The notes under the pieces: model-generated
Database searches by the model: none
The model's input: the letters and a program-made list of their open reading frames with translations, nothing else
Told to the model about the DNA's origin: nothing
Origin: Amaranthus tricolor
Lineage: Eukaryota; Streptophyta; Magnoliopsida; Caryophyllales; Amaranthaceae
Direction: 5' to 3'
NCBI RefSeq assembly: GCF_026212465.1
Contig: NC_080052.1
Coordinates: forward strand, 18,936,182-19,000,181
Length of the DNA: 64,000 nt
Shown here: positions 10,994 through 23,554 of the stretch, in pieces
Layout of the letters: the number at the start of each line of letters is the position of its first letter
How positions within the stretch are numbered: the stretch's first letter is position 1
Position numbers and translations under genes: made by a program

Positions 10994-13900
10994 ATGCCTC
11001 CAATTTCTAGGAAGAGACTGTCTCGAAGTGATGCTAACCGTACGATAAGAAATCTGGTGAAAGCGTTAACAAATGTAAATGCACCCCGAGAGAAGTCTTT
11101 GTCGGAGTTAGCCTCTGAAATGAGCAAAAGGATTAGTCAGAGCAAACCCTCGACCTTTGATGGTAAGGGAGAACCGTCAGAACTGGAACTTTGGTTAAGA
11201 GAATTTGACAAACTTTTCGATGTCGTTGAGTGCCCAGAAGAATTAAAAGTCAATCAAGCTGCCTTTTATTTGGTGGGGGAAGCCGACTACTGGTGGGCAA
11301 ACAGTAGATCGGGATTATTAGAGCAAGCTGAGGGAGACTTTGATTGGGATTTGTTCAAAAGAGCTATGCGAGAGAAATTTTATCCGCTGCATGTTAGAAA
11401 GGATAAATCGAACGAGTTTGCGCGATTGGAAATGGGTAGTATGACGGTAGACGAATATTATCACAAATTTATGGAATACCTCAAGTATTGTCCTGATGAT
11501 GTACCCACTGAGGAGAAAAAGATGCAACGTTTTGAGCTAGGTTTATCTTTCGATATTCAAAAGCATATTGAGAGTGACCGATATTACACACTGGAGCAGA
11601 TGTATAAGCGAGCGTCACAAATAGGGAATATTTTGAGGAAAGAAAAGGAAAAAGAGAAGGGTAATGTCCCTGAGAAAAGGAAAGAAGTTTCTGGCCAGGC
11701 TTTGGAGAATGTGTCGGGCTTCTATCAGAAGAAAGCAAGGAATTTTGGAAATTTTCAGGGAGGCGGGTCTAGTTCGAATTCAGGAATTAGGAACAACGTG
11801 AAGCTTACTAAGCCATTATTGGACAGAGATGGCAATGAGAGGAAGTATTTCTGTAAGAGGTGCAAGAAAAATCATCCGGCAAAGGATTGTGAAGGAAATC
11901 TGATCGAATGTAACTTTTGCCACAAAAGAGGGCATAGAGAGTTTGAATGCTACATAAAGAAAGGGGGGAGAAGTCAACATCCGAGTGGTCAAAACCGGCA
12001 ACAAAATTTAAACAACGCTGGTAGTCAAGCCAGTCAACAGCACGGGAATGGAAATCGTGGTAATGCTGATCAGAGATTCCAGCGACCTTTTTATGGCGGG
12101 CAAGGCCGGGTAGATGGAAATCGAGTAGAAGGGTCAGGAATGCAGCGCGGGGGAAATCACGTGGGAGGAAATAATGTACAGCCGGCGAGCGGAAGGGTAT
12201 CTGCGGTCAGTGCAAGAGAAGCTGACCAGGCAACAGATGTGGTTACAGGTACGTTCGCCATTCATTCTATAGCTGTGAATGTATTGTTTGATTCGGGAGC
12301 TACATGCTCATTTCTTGCAAAGAGTAAGGTGAATGAGTTGAATTTGGAGACCTTTGAAAAAGTTTCTTATACGGTGGCTGTACCATCGGGAAAATTGTAC
12401 AGTTGTGAAAAACTGTATAGGGATGTACCCTTAAGGATAGGAAAGGTTGTCTTTCCTAGCGACTTGTATGTGTTAGATATGGAAGGTTTAGAAGTAATTT
12501 TGGGGATGGATTGGCTGGGAAGGTATAAGGCCACTATTGAATGCAGAGAGCAGAGAGTTTTGTTGGAAGGACCAAGAGGTGAAAGCGTTAGATACAGGAA
12601 GTTTCCCAAGGGACCCAGGACGAATTTGGTGTCGACCTTAGAGTTGCAAAGGCTTGTGAGGCAAGGACACCCTTTGTATTTATGTCATATCAGCCAGGGG
12701 GATAAGAAAGAGGGGAATCCCCAGGATATTGCTGTGGTGAATGAATTTTTGGATGTTTTTCCTGACGAGATTCCCGGAATGCCACCACAACGGGAAATTG
12801 ATTTCACGATCGACTTGGTACCGGGGACTGGACCGGTTTCTAAGGCCCCTTATCGTATGGCTCCAAAGGAGATGGAGGAATTGAAGTCTCAACTTGAAGA
12901 ATTGTTGGATAAAGGTTATATTCGACCTAGTGTTTCACCTTGGGGCGCTCCAGTTCTGTTTGTGAGAAAGAAAGATGGTAGTTTAAGGTTATGCATTGAT
13001 TACAGAGAGTTAAACAAGGTAACAGTTAAGAATAAATACCCGTTGCCCCGGATAGATGATTTGTTTGATCAATTGAGAGGAGCCGAGATCTTTTCGAAGA
13101 TTGACTTAAGATCAGGTTATCATCAGCTAAGAATAGCTGAAGGGGATATACATAAAACCGCTTTCAGAACACGATATGGGCATTATGAGTTCACAGTGAT
13201 GCCGTTTGGGTTGACAAATGCTCCAGCCGCGTTCATGTGCTTAATGAACCAAGTGTTTAGTGCATACTTGGATAAATTCGTCGTTATCTTTATCGATGAT
13301 ATATTGGTCTATTCGAAAGACCGAGAAGAACATCAGGAACATCTACGATTTGTCCTGCAAACCCTGCGAGAAAATAAGTTGTACGCGAAGTTGTCAAAGT
13401 GTGAATTTTGGTTGGATAAGGTATCGTTTTTGGGTCATTTTGTCTCTAAGGAAGGTATTTCGGTGGATCCGGTAAAGGTGGAGGCAGTTCGAAGTTGGCC
13501 GTCACCTAAGAACGTCACCGAGGTACGAAGTTTCCTAGGTTTGGCCGGGTATTACCGTCGTTTTGTTAAGGATTTCTCGCGTATTGCTCGGCCCATGACC
13601 TCGTTAATGAAGAAAGAGAAGAAGTTCGAATGGACGGATGAATGTGAACAGGCCTTCATGACTTTGAAGGAAAGGTTAACTACGGCCCCTGTTCTTACTC
13701 TACCTGACCCTAAGTTGGATTATACTGTTTACAGTGACGCATCAAAGAAAGGGTTGGGTTGTGTTCTGATGCAGGACCGTAAGGTGATTGCTTATGCATC
13801 ACGACAACTGAAGGTACATGAAGTTAATTATCCGACCCATGATCTGGAATTAGCCGCTATAGTTTTCGCTCTCAAGATATGGCGGCATTACTTGTATGGC

Positions 13901-15529
13901 GTTAAGTGTAGGATTTACACTGATCATCAGAGTCTGAAATATCTCTATACACAACCTGACTTAAACATGCGACAACGTCGGTGGTTAGAGTTGATGACAG
14001 ATTATGATCTGGAGTTCGTATATCATGAGGGGCGGGCGAATTTGGTGGCCGATGCTTTAAGTAGGAAGTCTAGTCACTCGCTGTCTGCCTTGGACGGAGT
14101 AGAAGAGTTGCATCGGGATTTTGCTAGGCTGAACTTGGAAGTAGTACGTAAAGGCGAACTACAAGGATGTTTGAATGCCTTGGCTATACGACCTTCGTTC
14201 TTTGAGGAAATTTTGAATTCTCAGGATAAAGACCCGAAACTCTTGAAATTAAAGGACCAAGCACGGGAAGGAACATCAGAGGGATTCCTTGTCCATGAAG
14301 ACGGAAGCTTGAGGTTCAAGGGTCGTTGGTGTTTACCGACAGGGGAGGAATCTTTGAAGGAACGTATCCTGGATAAAGCTCATTGTACGAAGTTTTCAGT
14401 CCATCCGGGTGGTGACAAGATGTACCAAGACCTCAAGTTAATGTTTTGGTGGTCTGGGATGAAGAGGGATATTGCAGAATATGTCTCACGCTGTCTGACA
14501 TGTCAGAAGGTTAAAAGCGAGCACAAGAGACCAGGAGGGTTATTGCAACTGTTAGAGATACCAGTGTGGAAGTGGGATGATATCTCTATGGATTTCGTTG
14601 TGGGTTTACCTCGAACGAAAGCAGGTAACGATGCACTATGGGTTATAGTTGATCGTTTGACTAAATCGGCACGTTTCATCCCTATGAATTGTCGCTGGGA
14701 GATGGAACAATTGGCACGAGCCTACATTAAGTATGTTGTACGATTCCACGGTGTACCCCGTACTATTGTGTCAGATAGAGACACACGATATCTGTCACAG
14801 TTTTGGCAAACCTTGCAACAGGCCATGGGTACAACGTTGCTCTATAGTACATCGTTTCATCCGCAGACGGATGGACAGACAGAACGAACGAATCAGGTAT
14901 TGGAGGATATGTTACGTGCTATTGCCATGGAGTGGCAAGGGTCATGGGATGAACATTTGGATCTAGTTGAGTTTTCTTATAACAACAGTTATCAAGCTTC
15001 TATACAGATGGCTCCATTCGAGGCTTTGTATGGGCGTCGTTGTCGTAGTCCGGTTTATTGGGACGATTTTACTGAAGCGGTGACCTTAGGACCTGAATTG
15101 TTGTTTCAGATGAGTGAGAAGGTACGATTGATAAGGGATCGTTTGAAAGCGGCACAGGATCGCCAAAAGTCGTATGCTGATTTGAAACGACGGCCAGAGG
15201 AGTTCAACGTGGGAGAACAGGTATTACTTCGCGTATCACCCATGCGCGGAGTAGTACGTTTTGGTGCTCGGGGAAAGTTGAGCCCTCGGTTCATTGGGCC
15301 ATATGAAGTTTTGGAACGTGTGGGTAAAGTGGCTTATCGGTTAGCTCTTCCAAACTCTTTAGAAAAGGTACATGATGTATTTCATGTGTCTCAGTTAAAG
15401 CGGTATCATGCCGCAGCCACTCATGTATTAGACCCTGAACCTTTAGATTTGGATGCATCTTTGTCGTACCCTGAACAACCGGTCGAATCTTGGATAAAAA
15501 GGTCCGTAGCACTCGACGGAAGGATATAA
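10994..15529 (+). CDS. Gypsy gag-pol polyprotein, chromodomain lost by frameshift
   Basis: One 1511-codon frame; ATG 10994 is chosen over the upstream TTG at 10985. It encodes capsid, protease, reverse transcriptase, RNase H and integrase for replication and insertion of the element. Retrotransposon gag domain occupies about residues 50-210, followed by two zinc knuckles ([13 protein letters not shown] at 287 and [14 protein letters not shown] at 306). The protease active site is DSG (DSGATCSF) at 433. The RT core has [20 protein letters not shown] and FIDD at 766-769. RNase H has YSDASKKG near 913. Integrase has the H-H-C-C zinc site starting near 1137 and the D, D35E triad at 1200, 1261 and 1297 ([19 protein letters not shown]). 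The chromodomain should follow PEQPV, but a missing base near 15483 diverts the frame to a stop at 15529. All catalytic residues are present, so most of the protein is intact. Confidence 0.95.
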   Translation: MPPISRKRLSRSDANRTIRNLVKALTNVNAPREKSLSELASEMSKRISQSKPSTFDGKGEPSELELWLREFDKLFDVVECPEELKVNQAAFYLVGEADYWWANSRSGLLEQAEGDFDWDLFKRAMREKFYPLHVRKDKSNEFARLEMGSMTVDEYYHKFMEYLKYCPDDVPTEEKKMQRFELGLSFDIQKHIESDRYYTLEQMYKRASQIGNILRKEKEKEKGNVPEKRKEVSGQALENVSGFYQKKARNFGNFQGGGSSSNSGIRNNVKLTKPLLDRDGNERKYFCKRCKKNHPAKDCEGNLIECNFCHKRGHREFECYIKKGGRSQHPSGQNRQQNLNNAGSQASQQHGNGNRGNADQRFQRPFYGGQGRVDGNRVEGSGMQRGGNHVGGNNVQPASGRVSAVSAREADQATDVVTGTFAIHSIAVNVLFDSGATCSFLAKSKVNELNLETFEKVSYTVAVPSGKLYSCEKLYRDVPLRIGKVVFPSDLYVLDMEGLEVILGMDWLGRYKATIECREQRVLLEGPRGESVRYRKFPKGPRTNLVSTLELQRLVRQGHPLYLCHISQGDKKEGNPQDIAVVNEFLDVFPDEIPGMPPQREIDFTIDLVPGTGPVSKAPYRMAPKEMEELKSQLEELLDKGYIRPSVSPWGAPVLFVRKKDGSLRLCIDYRELNKVTVKNKYPLPRIDDLFDQLRGAEIFSKIDLRSGYHQLRIAEGDIHKTAFRTRYGHYEFTVMPFGLTNAPAAFMCLMNQVFSAYLDKFVVIFIDDILVYSKDREEHQEHLRFVLQTLRENKLYAKLSKCEFWLDKVSFLGHFVSKEGISVDPVKVEAVRSWPSPKNVTEVRSFLGLAGYYRRFVKDFSRIARPMTSLMKKEKKFEWTDECEQAFMTLKERLTTAPVLTLPDPKLDYTVYSDASKKGLGCVLMQDRKVIAYASRQLKVHEVNYPTHDLELAAIVFALKIWRHYLYGVKCRIYTDHQSLKYLYTQPDLNMRQRRWLELMTDYDLEFVYHEGRANLVADALSRKSSHSLSALDGVEELHRDFARLNLEVVRKGELQGCLNALAIRPSFFEEILNSQDKDPKLLKLKDQAREGTSEGFLVHEDGSLRFKGRWCLPTGEESLKERILDKAHCTKFSVHPGGDKMYQDLKLMFWWSGMKRDIAEYVSRCLTCQKVKSEHKRPGGLLQLLEIPVWKWDDISMDFVVGLPRTKAGNDALWVIVDRLTKSARFIPMNCRWEMEQLARAYIKYVVRFHGVPRTIVSDRDTRYLSQFWQTLQQAMGTTLLYSTSFHPQTDGQTERTNQVLEDMLRAIAMEWQGSWDEHLDLVEFSYNNSYQASIQMAPFEALYGRRCRSPVYWDDFTEAVTLGPELLFQMSEKVRLIRDRLKAAQDRQKSYADLKRRPEEFNVGEQVLLRVSPMRGVVRFGARGKLSPRFIGPYEVLERVGKVAYRLALPNSLEKVHDVFHVSQLKRYHAAATHVLDPEPLDLDASLSYPEQPVESWIKRSVALDGRI

Positions 15530-15648
15530 TTATGGTAAAAGTCCTGTGGTCAAATCACGAGCATGAAGCGGCTACTTGGGAAACAGAAGACGCTATGCGA
15601 GAAAAGTACCCACACCTTTTTCAGGTTAGTAGCGTTACGGGGACGTAA
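15484..15648 (+). pseudogene. Chromodomain of the gypsy integrase, out of frame
   Basis: In the frame one base off gag-pol the sequence reads [20 protein letters not shown] then WSNHEHEAATWETEDAM and REKYPHLF before TAA at 15646. This is the C-terminal chromodomain-like module of plant chromovirus integrases, which in that family helps target integration to particular chromatin. It follows the integrase without a gap, so a single-base deletion (or base-calling error) explains the break. Confidence 0.85.
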
Positions 15649-15827
15649 CTTCTTAAGGGGGGTAGAGGGCGATAGGAATTTCGCGCGAGGAATGTTAAAT
15701 CTTTGTTTTGGTAGTCGTGTTTTACTCATGAGTTATGATGTGGAGTTAATTGTGATAGCATGTATGTTCTATGTTTTCCGTTGTCACATAAGTTACGAGG
15801 ACGTAACTTCTTTTAAGGGGGGTAGTC
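15649..15827 (+). other. Two polypurine-tract-like copies before the 3' LTR
   Basis: GGACGTAACTTCTTAAGGGG plus GGTAG occurs around 15641-15665, and almost the same string, GGACGTAACTTCTTTTAAGG plus GGGGTAGTC, around 15799-15827, directly abutting the 3' LTR. The second is the functional polypurine tract by position; the first looks like a duplicate about 160 bp upstream. Confidence 0.7.
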
Positions 15828-18478
15828 TGTAACACCCCGTAATTTATCGGGTTTAAGAAATAATATAATAAAATAAAATAAATACGTATTATTAAATTAT
15901 ATTATTCCACATAGATAATTTTAAGAAATAAAGTGAGTTAAATTTTAACGGTAACGAGTTTTATCGCGTACGAGGCTATCGCGTAACGGTTCTTTCTATT
16001 TTAACAATAATATAATAATGACTTAATTAATTAATTAAATTAAATAAAAAAAATAAATAAAAATTGAGAGGGGAGTGAAGGGGTGGCCGGTTGTGGTGAG
16101 GAGGAATGGGAGGAGTTTGTAACTCCTCTCATAAGTGAGTATTATGGCACATTAAGCTCACCTCTTAAGTGCCTATTAATCCTTAAGCATCATTTGAGTT
16201 TCCTCACTTTTCCTAAGCTTTCAAAGTGAACAAAATTCAGAAAAATTTCCTCTTTTCTTGCTCTTGTTTCGGTATTCAAGAAAAAAAAAAAAAAACTTTG
16301 TTCAATCCAATCTTCAAATCAAAGGGTAAGTAAGTTGAGTTGTTATTTATAAATTTTATTTATAAGAAATTCTAGTATGAGATTATATAATATTTCTTTC
16401 AATATGATGATATCCTATGACTTATTAGGAGGATTGAGTATTTTATATAAGTTTTCTTTAATAATCCTTTGATGAAATTGATTTGTTAAAAGGGTTAAAT
16501 CATATTTCTGTTATGCAAAATTTTCCTTGATTTACATTCTTTAACAAAGTTTAAATTTGTTATAAGAATAAAGTCTATTCAAATGTTAAATTGAATTTAT
16601 TTTACGATTTATATTTCTCTAACAAGATTTTAGTTTGTTAGATGAAATTTTAAGTGTATGGATTAAGTGATGTAAGTATCCATGAGTTTACAAATCCTTT
16701 AACAAAATTTGATTTGTTTAAAGGATTGTCCTTATATATATATGTTCGGTTTAAAATAAAAAAAATGTTGGTTTATGATTCTCTACAAAATTTAAATTTG
16801 ATAAGAGGATCAAATATTTAATTTACTTATCATGGTTATGAAATTTTAAATGTTCTTGAAGATCTTGAGGATGAGTATGACTAAAGTTGTTAGTTTATGT
16901 TTTGATGATGGTTTAGATCGTTGATGGGATTCGATGTATTGTTAGATGTGTGGAAATATCAAGTGGATTGTGTGATAGGAGATTTGGTTTTATTTGTTTT
17001 ATCTTAGTAAAATGTAAATTCGATTTTTGGTTAGGTGTATTTTGGTATGGAGATTTAAAAAGGATTAAATAATTTAAATAGAAAAAAATATATATAAAAT
17101 AAAAATAATTTAAGTAGAAGGAGTTTCGGACAGCAGCTGCTGCCTCGGTAGTGGCGCCCCGATCCGAGTGTTGGGTGTGTTTCGTTGTTGTTTTATCTAA
17201 TCGATGCGCTTTAAAACTCGTTAAAACGCTTAAAATAATTAAAAATAGTAATCGGATGCTAGAAATTATGAAAATTGGTACCCAAGGTAATTGATGCGTT
17301 CCGGACGCAGCGGTGAAGTCGGATTTTTAATTTGAATTTTCTAAACTGTCCGATTTGGCCATAAAAGTTTCTGGTCAGAATGGGAATTTTGGAGCAATCA
17401 TGAGTTGGATGAAAACATTTGAAATTATCAAGTTTTTGTGATATTTTAGTAGTATGGAGTGGATTGTGTGTGTAAACCCGTTATTAAACGTGGTCGTTCT
17501 GTGTGTTTGTTAATTAGGACCTCGATTCATAAGAGGGTGAAATTCCTGTCGTGCTTAAACGTCGTTTGGATTTGCAGTGTTTAAAGGTACACGCTTAGAC
17601 CATACTGTTTATATGGTTGTGCAAGTAATGTTGTTTTATTCCTAATCAAGGCATTGTAATCACATAAGGATTGGACACCTCAAATAATATGAAATAATTA
17701 TGTCGAAATTGAGAATCTATGGATATGTTACCCAAAAGGGTTAACAAATAAATTGGAAAACTATCAACTATTTTTCCCATGGCATTCAGGGATCTTTATG
17801 GTCACCATGGGGGTATGCATACTTAGCCTTTGGCGACCCGAACAGGACGGGCAACGTCTTAGGTAGGTGGTTGCCTTGGGATTTGCTCTCCCAAGTGTAT
17901 TCCACCAAACAAATTTGAAATATGACTTGTACGACCCGAACAGAACGGGCAACGTTACAAGGTTTGGAAATAATGAATAAAGATTACATAATAGAGCCTT
18001 TGCATGCTAGGGTAAACACAATGCTTGTATTCAACCTGTTTTGTATATGTATGAAGTCTCTGACGTGTATTGGTTGTTCTTTGGAACCTGCTACGTGTTA
18101 TCATATGACGTGCAGCAGGTTAACTGCAGGAGGGGGCTGGAGTGAGGATTCAGCTTAGAACCCGTAACTATCAAGTCTAGACCTACTTTGTAATGAGTCT
18201 AAATACCTCAGTTTATGTAAACAAAGTTTATGATGTTTTTTTTTTTAATAATACAACTTTTAGCTAGTCTAGAGGCCGGTGGGCTCTCGAGTTGTATGTA
18301 AAGACTTCCGCGGTTTTGTCTGGTTTTGTTTTGTTTGGCGCTGTTTTCTTTGTTGACCATATTCCTTTACCGTTGGAACGTTGACGATCCGAGTAAGGAT
18401 GTGTTTATTTGTGTCCGTAAGTGAACCGGATTCATGTTTTTACATGATTTTCCGGGTCACTTTAACCGGGCCGTTACA
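15828..18478 (+). repeat. Gypsy 3' LTR, 2651 bp, complete form
   Basis: Starts TGTAACACCCC and ends CCGTTACA. It retains a 516-bp block (16111-16626) absent from the 5' copy. That block contains a leader-like stretch (TTTCCTCTTTTCTTGCTCTT, about 16246) and a donor-like AGGGTAAGTAAG at about 16324, so it probably spans part of the transcribed leader. Confidence 0.93.
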
Positions 18479-18483
18479 CCATA

Positions 18484-19681
18484 ACCCACAAAGATACACT
18501 TAATAGCCCTGGGTTCAAGTTTTTTTCTAGCAGGTTTAGTTAAATGGACATACACCACACAACCAAAGATGCGAGGAGGTAAGGAGTGTAAAGAGGGAAT
18601 GATAGTGTGATTATGAAGGGTTTCAAGAGGGGTTTTGAATTTAAGGGTTTTTTAGGGTAGTCGATTTGTGAGATATGTGGCAGATGCGATAGCTTTGGGC
18701 CAAAAATGAGGTCGGACATGGGCTTCAAACATAAGGGCTCGACTGATCTCTACAAGAGTACGATTTTTCCTCTCAGCGACCCCATTTTGTTGTGGTGTAT
18801 AAGGACAGGAAGTTTGGTGAATAAGTCAATAAGTGGTGAAGAAATTTTCCATATGTTGGTTTATGTATTCCCCCCATATCAGATCGAAGAATTCGAGGCT
18901 TAGTCTTAAATTGGGTAACAATCATATTATAAAACTTAACAAAACCATCAAATACTTCATATTTATGTTCCAAGAAATACACCCAGCACATTCGAGTACA
19001 ATCATCAATAAATGAAACAAAATATAAGTAACTGTGGTTACTAAACTCAGGAGTAGGACCCCAAACATCAGAATGTATTAAAACAAAAGGTTCACTACTA
19101 TGGCTACGACTAGGAGGATAGGATTGTTTATGACTTTGGCAAGAACACATGCTTCACAGTCTAGAGCAACATTACAATTGTTTAATGATGGAAAAAGACG
19201 TTTCAGATACCCTACTGACGGATGTCCTAGACGTCGATGCCAAGTCCACAATTGATGATTGGAGAACCCATGAGCAAGCGAAGTGTGTCCCTTTTGAATC
19301 GCCTCGTCCACATAGTACAGGCCATCTCGTTCAGTACTACGCCTAATACCTCCCTGTCTGAGCATCCTGTCCAACACAATCAGAAGAAGTCATAAGCACA
19401 GTACAATTCAGTATTCGAGTCAATTGACTAATAGATAATAACCTATGAGACAAGCTAGGAATAAGGAGACAATTATTTAATTTAAGAGACGGAGAGATAG
19501 TAACAGGCCCAAACTGATCAACATTTACACATTCCCCATTGGCCGTCTGAGTATAGGTGCGGGTTTTTGGATGGGTGTATAGAAGGTCGTGAGGGTCAAA
19601 TGTCATAGTATCAGTGGCCCCGCAATCAAATATCCACTGAGATGAAAAAGGTTTACACATAAGGCCAACTTTGTGAGTCAT
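18484..19681 (-). pseudogene. Copia protease, GAG-pre-integrase and integrase, disrupted
   Basis: Minus-strand pieces 19343-19681 (protease, active site DCGATDTMTF with Cys in place of the usual Ser/Thr), 19078-19377 (GAG-pre-integrase, LWTWHRRLGHPS with C-X2-C at CEACVLAK) and 18773-19150 (integrase core, LIHSDVWGP, FIDDCTRMCWVYF, RILRSDMGG). The second Asp context is LRSDMGG rather than the usual LRSDNGG. Frameshifts separate the pieces. The distal integrase continues weakly to the gypsy insertion site at 18483. Confidence 0.88.
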
Positions 19682-19776
19682 TAATTTGTGGGTTATGGGT
19701 GAGATTTTAGGATATTGGGTCGGTTGGGTTTTGGGCGGTGGAGTTTTGGGCTTTAGGGTTTTATTTAGGTTTTAGG

Positions 19777-20870
19777 TTAGGGTGTTATAAAAGATCCCCT
19801 TTTGGAAAGTGCCCATTTGTTCCCCTCCCCCTTCTTTCTCTTCTGGTTCGTCTCCTTCTCTTTTGTCTGTTCACCTGTGTCGCCATTGTTGGCGTTCCTA
19901 GCCTTCATGTTGTGGGTTGGTTCATCAGTAGACATATCCAAGATGTTGGGAGCACCAGTGACCATGTTAGCCTTGCCGCCGGCTTTGTTTGACGGAGCCT
20001 TGGTGGCGGATTTTCGTTGCCGGTGCTCCTCCCACCACTCCGGGTAGCCGATAATTTTGAAACAACCTTCCTTTGTATGACGGCTTCCTCCACAGTAGCT
20101 ACACTTGAGGTGAGTCTTGTCCTCCATGTCACGCCGGGATGAACAATTTGGCCGGTGATATTTAACGGCCAACCTACTTCCAATTTCTGAGGGATTTTTT
20201 CCCGATGATGAAGCGTGGATCATGATACCACATCGTGAAACTTCACGCCTGATTGTAGCATATGCCATCTCGACTGTTGGGAGTGGGTCAAGGTTTAGTA
20301 AGTCCATTTTTTCTTTGTCAAAGGTCTCATTAATACCGGCCAAAAATTGAAATAGACGTTGTTTTTGAATGAAAGTGTTAAAGATTGTAATGTCTTCAGC
20401 ATGTATCATCGGATTTGGTTGCCGTCGATCTATCTCCTTCCATATTGTGGTTAACTTCCCATAAAAGATCTGGAGTTCGTCCCTTAAACTGCTCAATAGG
20501 ACTTCAATCCCCTTCCATAAGTCCCTTGCAATAGTATAGTCTAAGAACTGTGGTTTATGAGGTCTGTATCAATATTTGAGATAATCCATGATAGGACTAT
20601 CGAGTCCTTTTGCTTCCATGTTCTGTAATTAGGATTCGTAATGCTAGGAGGGTCGTCTATAATGTGGCTAAGACGACTCCTGCATTCGAAAGCTATCTGC
20701 ATCATTTTACACCAAGTTGTGTAATTCTGGTAGTTTAGTTTTTCGGCCAATTTTAAATTTGGTGAAATAGTTTCAAGGGTTGTGTTTGGTTTGTGCATCT
20801 GTTGAAACAGTCTGAACATATGTTCCATCTGTTCCATGGTTATGAGTTGTTTTTGGTCAGTTTCTGCCAT
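19777..20870 (-). pseudogene. Copia gag, disrupted
   Basis: The start is ATG at 20868-20870 (MAETDQKQLITMEQMEHMF), about 85 bp inside the right LTR. The N-terminal piece runs to a stop at 20541; the rest lies in 19777-20496 after a frameshift. It carries the copia gag helical region and a single zinc knuckle CSYCGGSRHTKEGC followed by FKIIGYPEWW, then a Lys-rich tail. Gag would form the element's particle and bind its RNA. Confidence 0.9.
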
Positions 20871-20940
20871 TGTTATAGGTAATGTTTGTTTAAGGTAAAT
20901 GATGATAACCAACGGTGTTGCTGGTCCCGGAAAACACCTT

Positions 20941-20954
20941 TGGCTCTGATACCA
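20941..20954 (-). other. Primer binding site of the copia element
   Basis: Minus-strand TGGTATCAGAGCCA directly abuts the right (5') LTR. Confidence 0.88.
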
Positions 20955-21163
20955 TAAAGATTTTAAGAAAACTTAATTTGGGTTAATGAATATTGTGTTT
21001 GTATTAACTTTAATCACAATTACAGCTCTAATATTTATACAAAGTGTATGAGCTAATTAAGGAAATACTTAGCTTGGAGAAACAGTAATTGCCTAAATAC
21101 ATTGGACTAATTTGAGTAACAAAAAACTGCATAATCATATAATATCAGGATTATATTCCCACA
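20955..21163 (-). repeat. Copia element, 5' LTR (right copy)
   Basis: A 209-bp LTR paired with 5218-5427. Its terminal dinucleotide next to the primer site is mutated (TA on the plus strand where the other copy has TG). TSD ATTGC follows at 21164-21168. Confidence 0.9.
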
Positions 21164-21168
21164 ATTGC

Positions 21169-21655
21169 ACAACAAAAATTGACAACCAAAAAAAGCAATA
21201 TGCATTATTACAATTTTGCCATGTGATTTGCTAAGCAAGTGTATCACCGTTATTAATAACTTATAATTTTCGCCATTTAAAATGGACTTAGAATCGTACC
21301 CCTATCTAAAAATAGAGTATATAGCACTGCAAACTGCATTACTTCTTCTATGCTTCTTCATCAAAATGATGAGACCCAGCCCGGCCCGATCTATATGCTT
21401 CTGGAAAATTTATCTGCTCTTTCAATTCTCATTTAGTAGTAATATTGGTTGATTTGAAACAAAAAAGATGCTGTTTGTTTTTTGACTTTTACTTACTCCT
21501 ACTGCATTAGGATTTAGGAGTACTTATTTGGAGTATGATTCAGAATGTGGACCATAGTGCTAAATAAGTTTGCATCAACATATCACCGACCGTATTGTAT
21601 ACATTTTTAAGTTTACCTTAATTGAAATATAAGCTAATATGATTGCAAAAACATC

Positions 21656-21732
<77 letters not shown>

Positions 21733-21873
21733 TTACTAGTATAAATATGCACGTAGTTTTTTAATGATTATTTTTGAAAAGGAAATTTTATATTACACTG
21801 TAATTGCATATTATTGGAAACTAATTATTTTGATTCAAAAAAAATTAATCAATGAGATTACTCAATTCATTAT
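21169..21873. other. AT-rich spacer with a (TA)n microsatellite
   Basis: No gene seen. A pure TA run spans about 21662-21729. The bases after the copia TSD are the continuation of the sequence left of 5213. Confidence 0.6.
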
Positions 21874-22498
21874 TGTGCGATAGCGGAAGCAAAGATCGAA
21901 AAACAATAACGGAGCAATACAGATTCAAACAAACAATAAAGTAATCACATCGAGAAATTAACGTGGTTCACTATCAATGTGATAGCTAAATCCACCGGCA
22001 CCGAGAATAAACTTTTCATTATAAACTGGGAGATTACAAGATGAACGAGAAACCACAACAATGGCTCTGCAAGCTTTTTTTTCTTAGTTTTTCGCACTTT
22101 GTGTTGCATTGCATCATGCCCTAATTCTAATTATTAGACATGTTTATATAGTATGTCACTTAATAAAAAGAAATTAGGTTAACAATTACAAAGAAACCGG
22201 CCAAAAACTAAGTAACCGTCAAAAGAACGTGCGAAAACTGAATACCCGCTATAAAATGCACAAGTCGCGGCTCGTGTACTAGGTCACGGCCCGCGATCCA
22301 CTTGTTTTCCAAAAAGTAGCTTTTCGTTCAGAAACACGCGATACGCGACCAAACGTACTCCCCACGACCTGGGCGTCTTCCAATCCAGTAGCTACTCCGC
22401 GCCCCGTGTAGTACTCCGCACCCTGCGCAATTCGACCCATCTCTTGACTCATCCTAAAACTCGATCTTAGACTCAGTTCAAGTCACAAAATTCCAACA
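21874..22498 (-). repeat. Solo LTR, copia-like
   Basis: On the minus strand it starts TGTTGGAATTTTGTGACTTG and ends CTATCGCACA. It holds an AACGTGGTTCAC-containing segment like that of the 47.8-53.4 kb copia LTRs, and a GC-rich, dyad-containing stretch at about 22260-22440. No internal region follows on either side. The flanks (ATTAT and CTCAT) do not form a clear TSD, so the ends are approximate. Confidence 0.6.
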
Positions 22499-23554
22499 CT
22501 CATTTTAATGGGTAATTATAAAAAATACAATTATAATCATATAAGTAGTTTCTCAATGCAATTGGCTATTACCGAAATAATTAATTGCCCCATTTTACTT
22601 TTTTTTAGATTTTAAGATATTATGTTAGAAAAATGAGTATTACTTTCTCAAAACAAACTTATTCTGAAAACGATTTTATATTGTATTTTATATTAAAAGA
22701 AAAAAGTGAGATACTATGCTATATAATCTTACAATTAATTGTCTTTATTTTAATTAAAAAACATACTATATAAAAGGAAAATAATCAGATTCTATGCTAT
22801 ATATTTAGTATCATATTAGTATATTACCAATACAATATAGAAATGTATTGTCATGTCATATTGTAACATCTAATAATTTTGCTTCATTTGACAAATGACT
22901 GTTAGATTGACATTTGTTATTTAACAGCAAAATGGCTGTTAGAAAGTTAATGGAAAAAATTCGGGACCACAACTAATAAAAAATGTTTATATAAAGTTAG
23001 TGGGAAACATGTGAGGACGATAAAAAATATTAAAATATTAAATAAAGTTAGTGGAAGATATATGGAGACTATAATCATTATTAAAATATAAAAATAAGGA
23101 TGAATAAGGTTATTTTTGTGCAAAATTTATGATGTAAATAGAAAGATTCTTTATAGGACCAACAATTGGAACATTTCAAAATGGCTAATGGAAGCTTCTT
23201 TAAGGAACACATTGAGTATTTGGGGTGAAGTTTTAATAAAAAGATTGATAGCAAGTTGAGACCATGTTACCGTGAGACAGACCCCTACAATCAAGCAGCT
23301 CAAATTATTTATTATTTACATTAATAAAAATTTTAAACTACCTCTAAATTGTTTTTCTTAATAAATTAAAATTAGCCTAGCTCATATTAAGCCGTCTCAC
23401 ATGAAAAGGCCCTAATAAAGAATTTGTCAAAGATTATAAACACAAAAGTTAAAATTAATTTGACATATTGTTTAAAAACTCAAAATTTAAATATTTGACT
23501 ATTTCATTGTTGAGATAAAAATAATGATTAGATATAAAACTTGTGCCAATATAA
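22499..23554. other. AT-rich region with a ~50-bp tandem repeat
   Basis: No gene seen. About 22943-23090 holds three diverged copies of a unit starting AAAGTTAGTGG. Strings such as CCGTGAGACAG and GCCGTCTCAC (about 23270, 23390) belong to the GTCTCAC-type short repeats also seen at 43.6-44.0 kb. Confidence 0.5.

Larger units (their letters stand above)
7495..18478 (+). mobile_element. Ty3/gypsy chromovirus (Tekay/Del-like) nested in the copia element
   Basis: TSD CCATA lies at 7490-7494 and 18479-18483, inside the older copia element. LTRs are 7495-9627 and 15828-18478, both beginning TGTAACACCCC and ending GGGCCGTTACA. A tRNA-Met-type primer site follows the 5' LTR and a polypurine tract precedes the 3' LTR. 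Internal coding sequence comprises an acidic extra ORF, then gag-protease-RT-RNase H-integrase, with a chromodomain separated by one frameshift. Apart from a 516-bp gap and a two-base length change in an A-run, I saw no differences between the LTRs by eye, which implies a recent insertion. Clade assignment (Tekay/Del) rests on the chromodomain, integrase order and long LTRs and is inference. Confidence 0.95.
5218..21163 (-). mobile_element. Degenerate Ty1/copia LTR retrotransposon, split by a nested Ty3/gypsy element
   Basis: Two ~210-bp LTRs, a tRNA-Met-type primer site next to the right LTR, a polypurine tract next to the left LTR and a 5-bp TSD ATTGC (5213-5217 and 21164-21168) define a minus-strand copia element. 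Coding order on the minus strand is gag, protease, integrase, reverse transcriptase, RNase H, the copia order. Stops and frameshifts break every domain. A chromovirus with its own TSD occupies 7495-18478, between the integrase and reverse transcriptase regions, so the copia element is the older insertion; without the insert it would be about 5 kb. Confidence 0.93.

Noticed and set aside
19738..20183. Plus- and minus-strand ORFs of 81-92 codons overlapping the copia gag
   Set aside because: They are out-of-frame shadows of the gag frame with no motif of their own.
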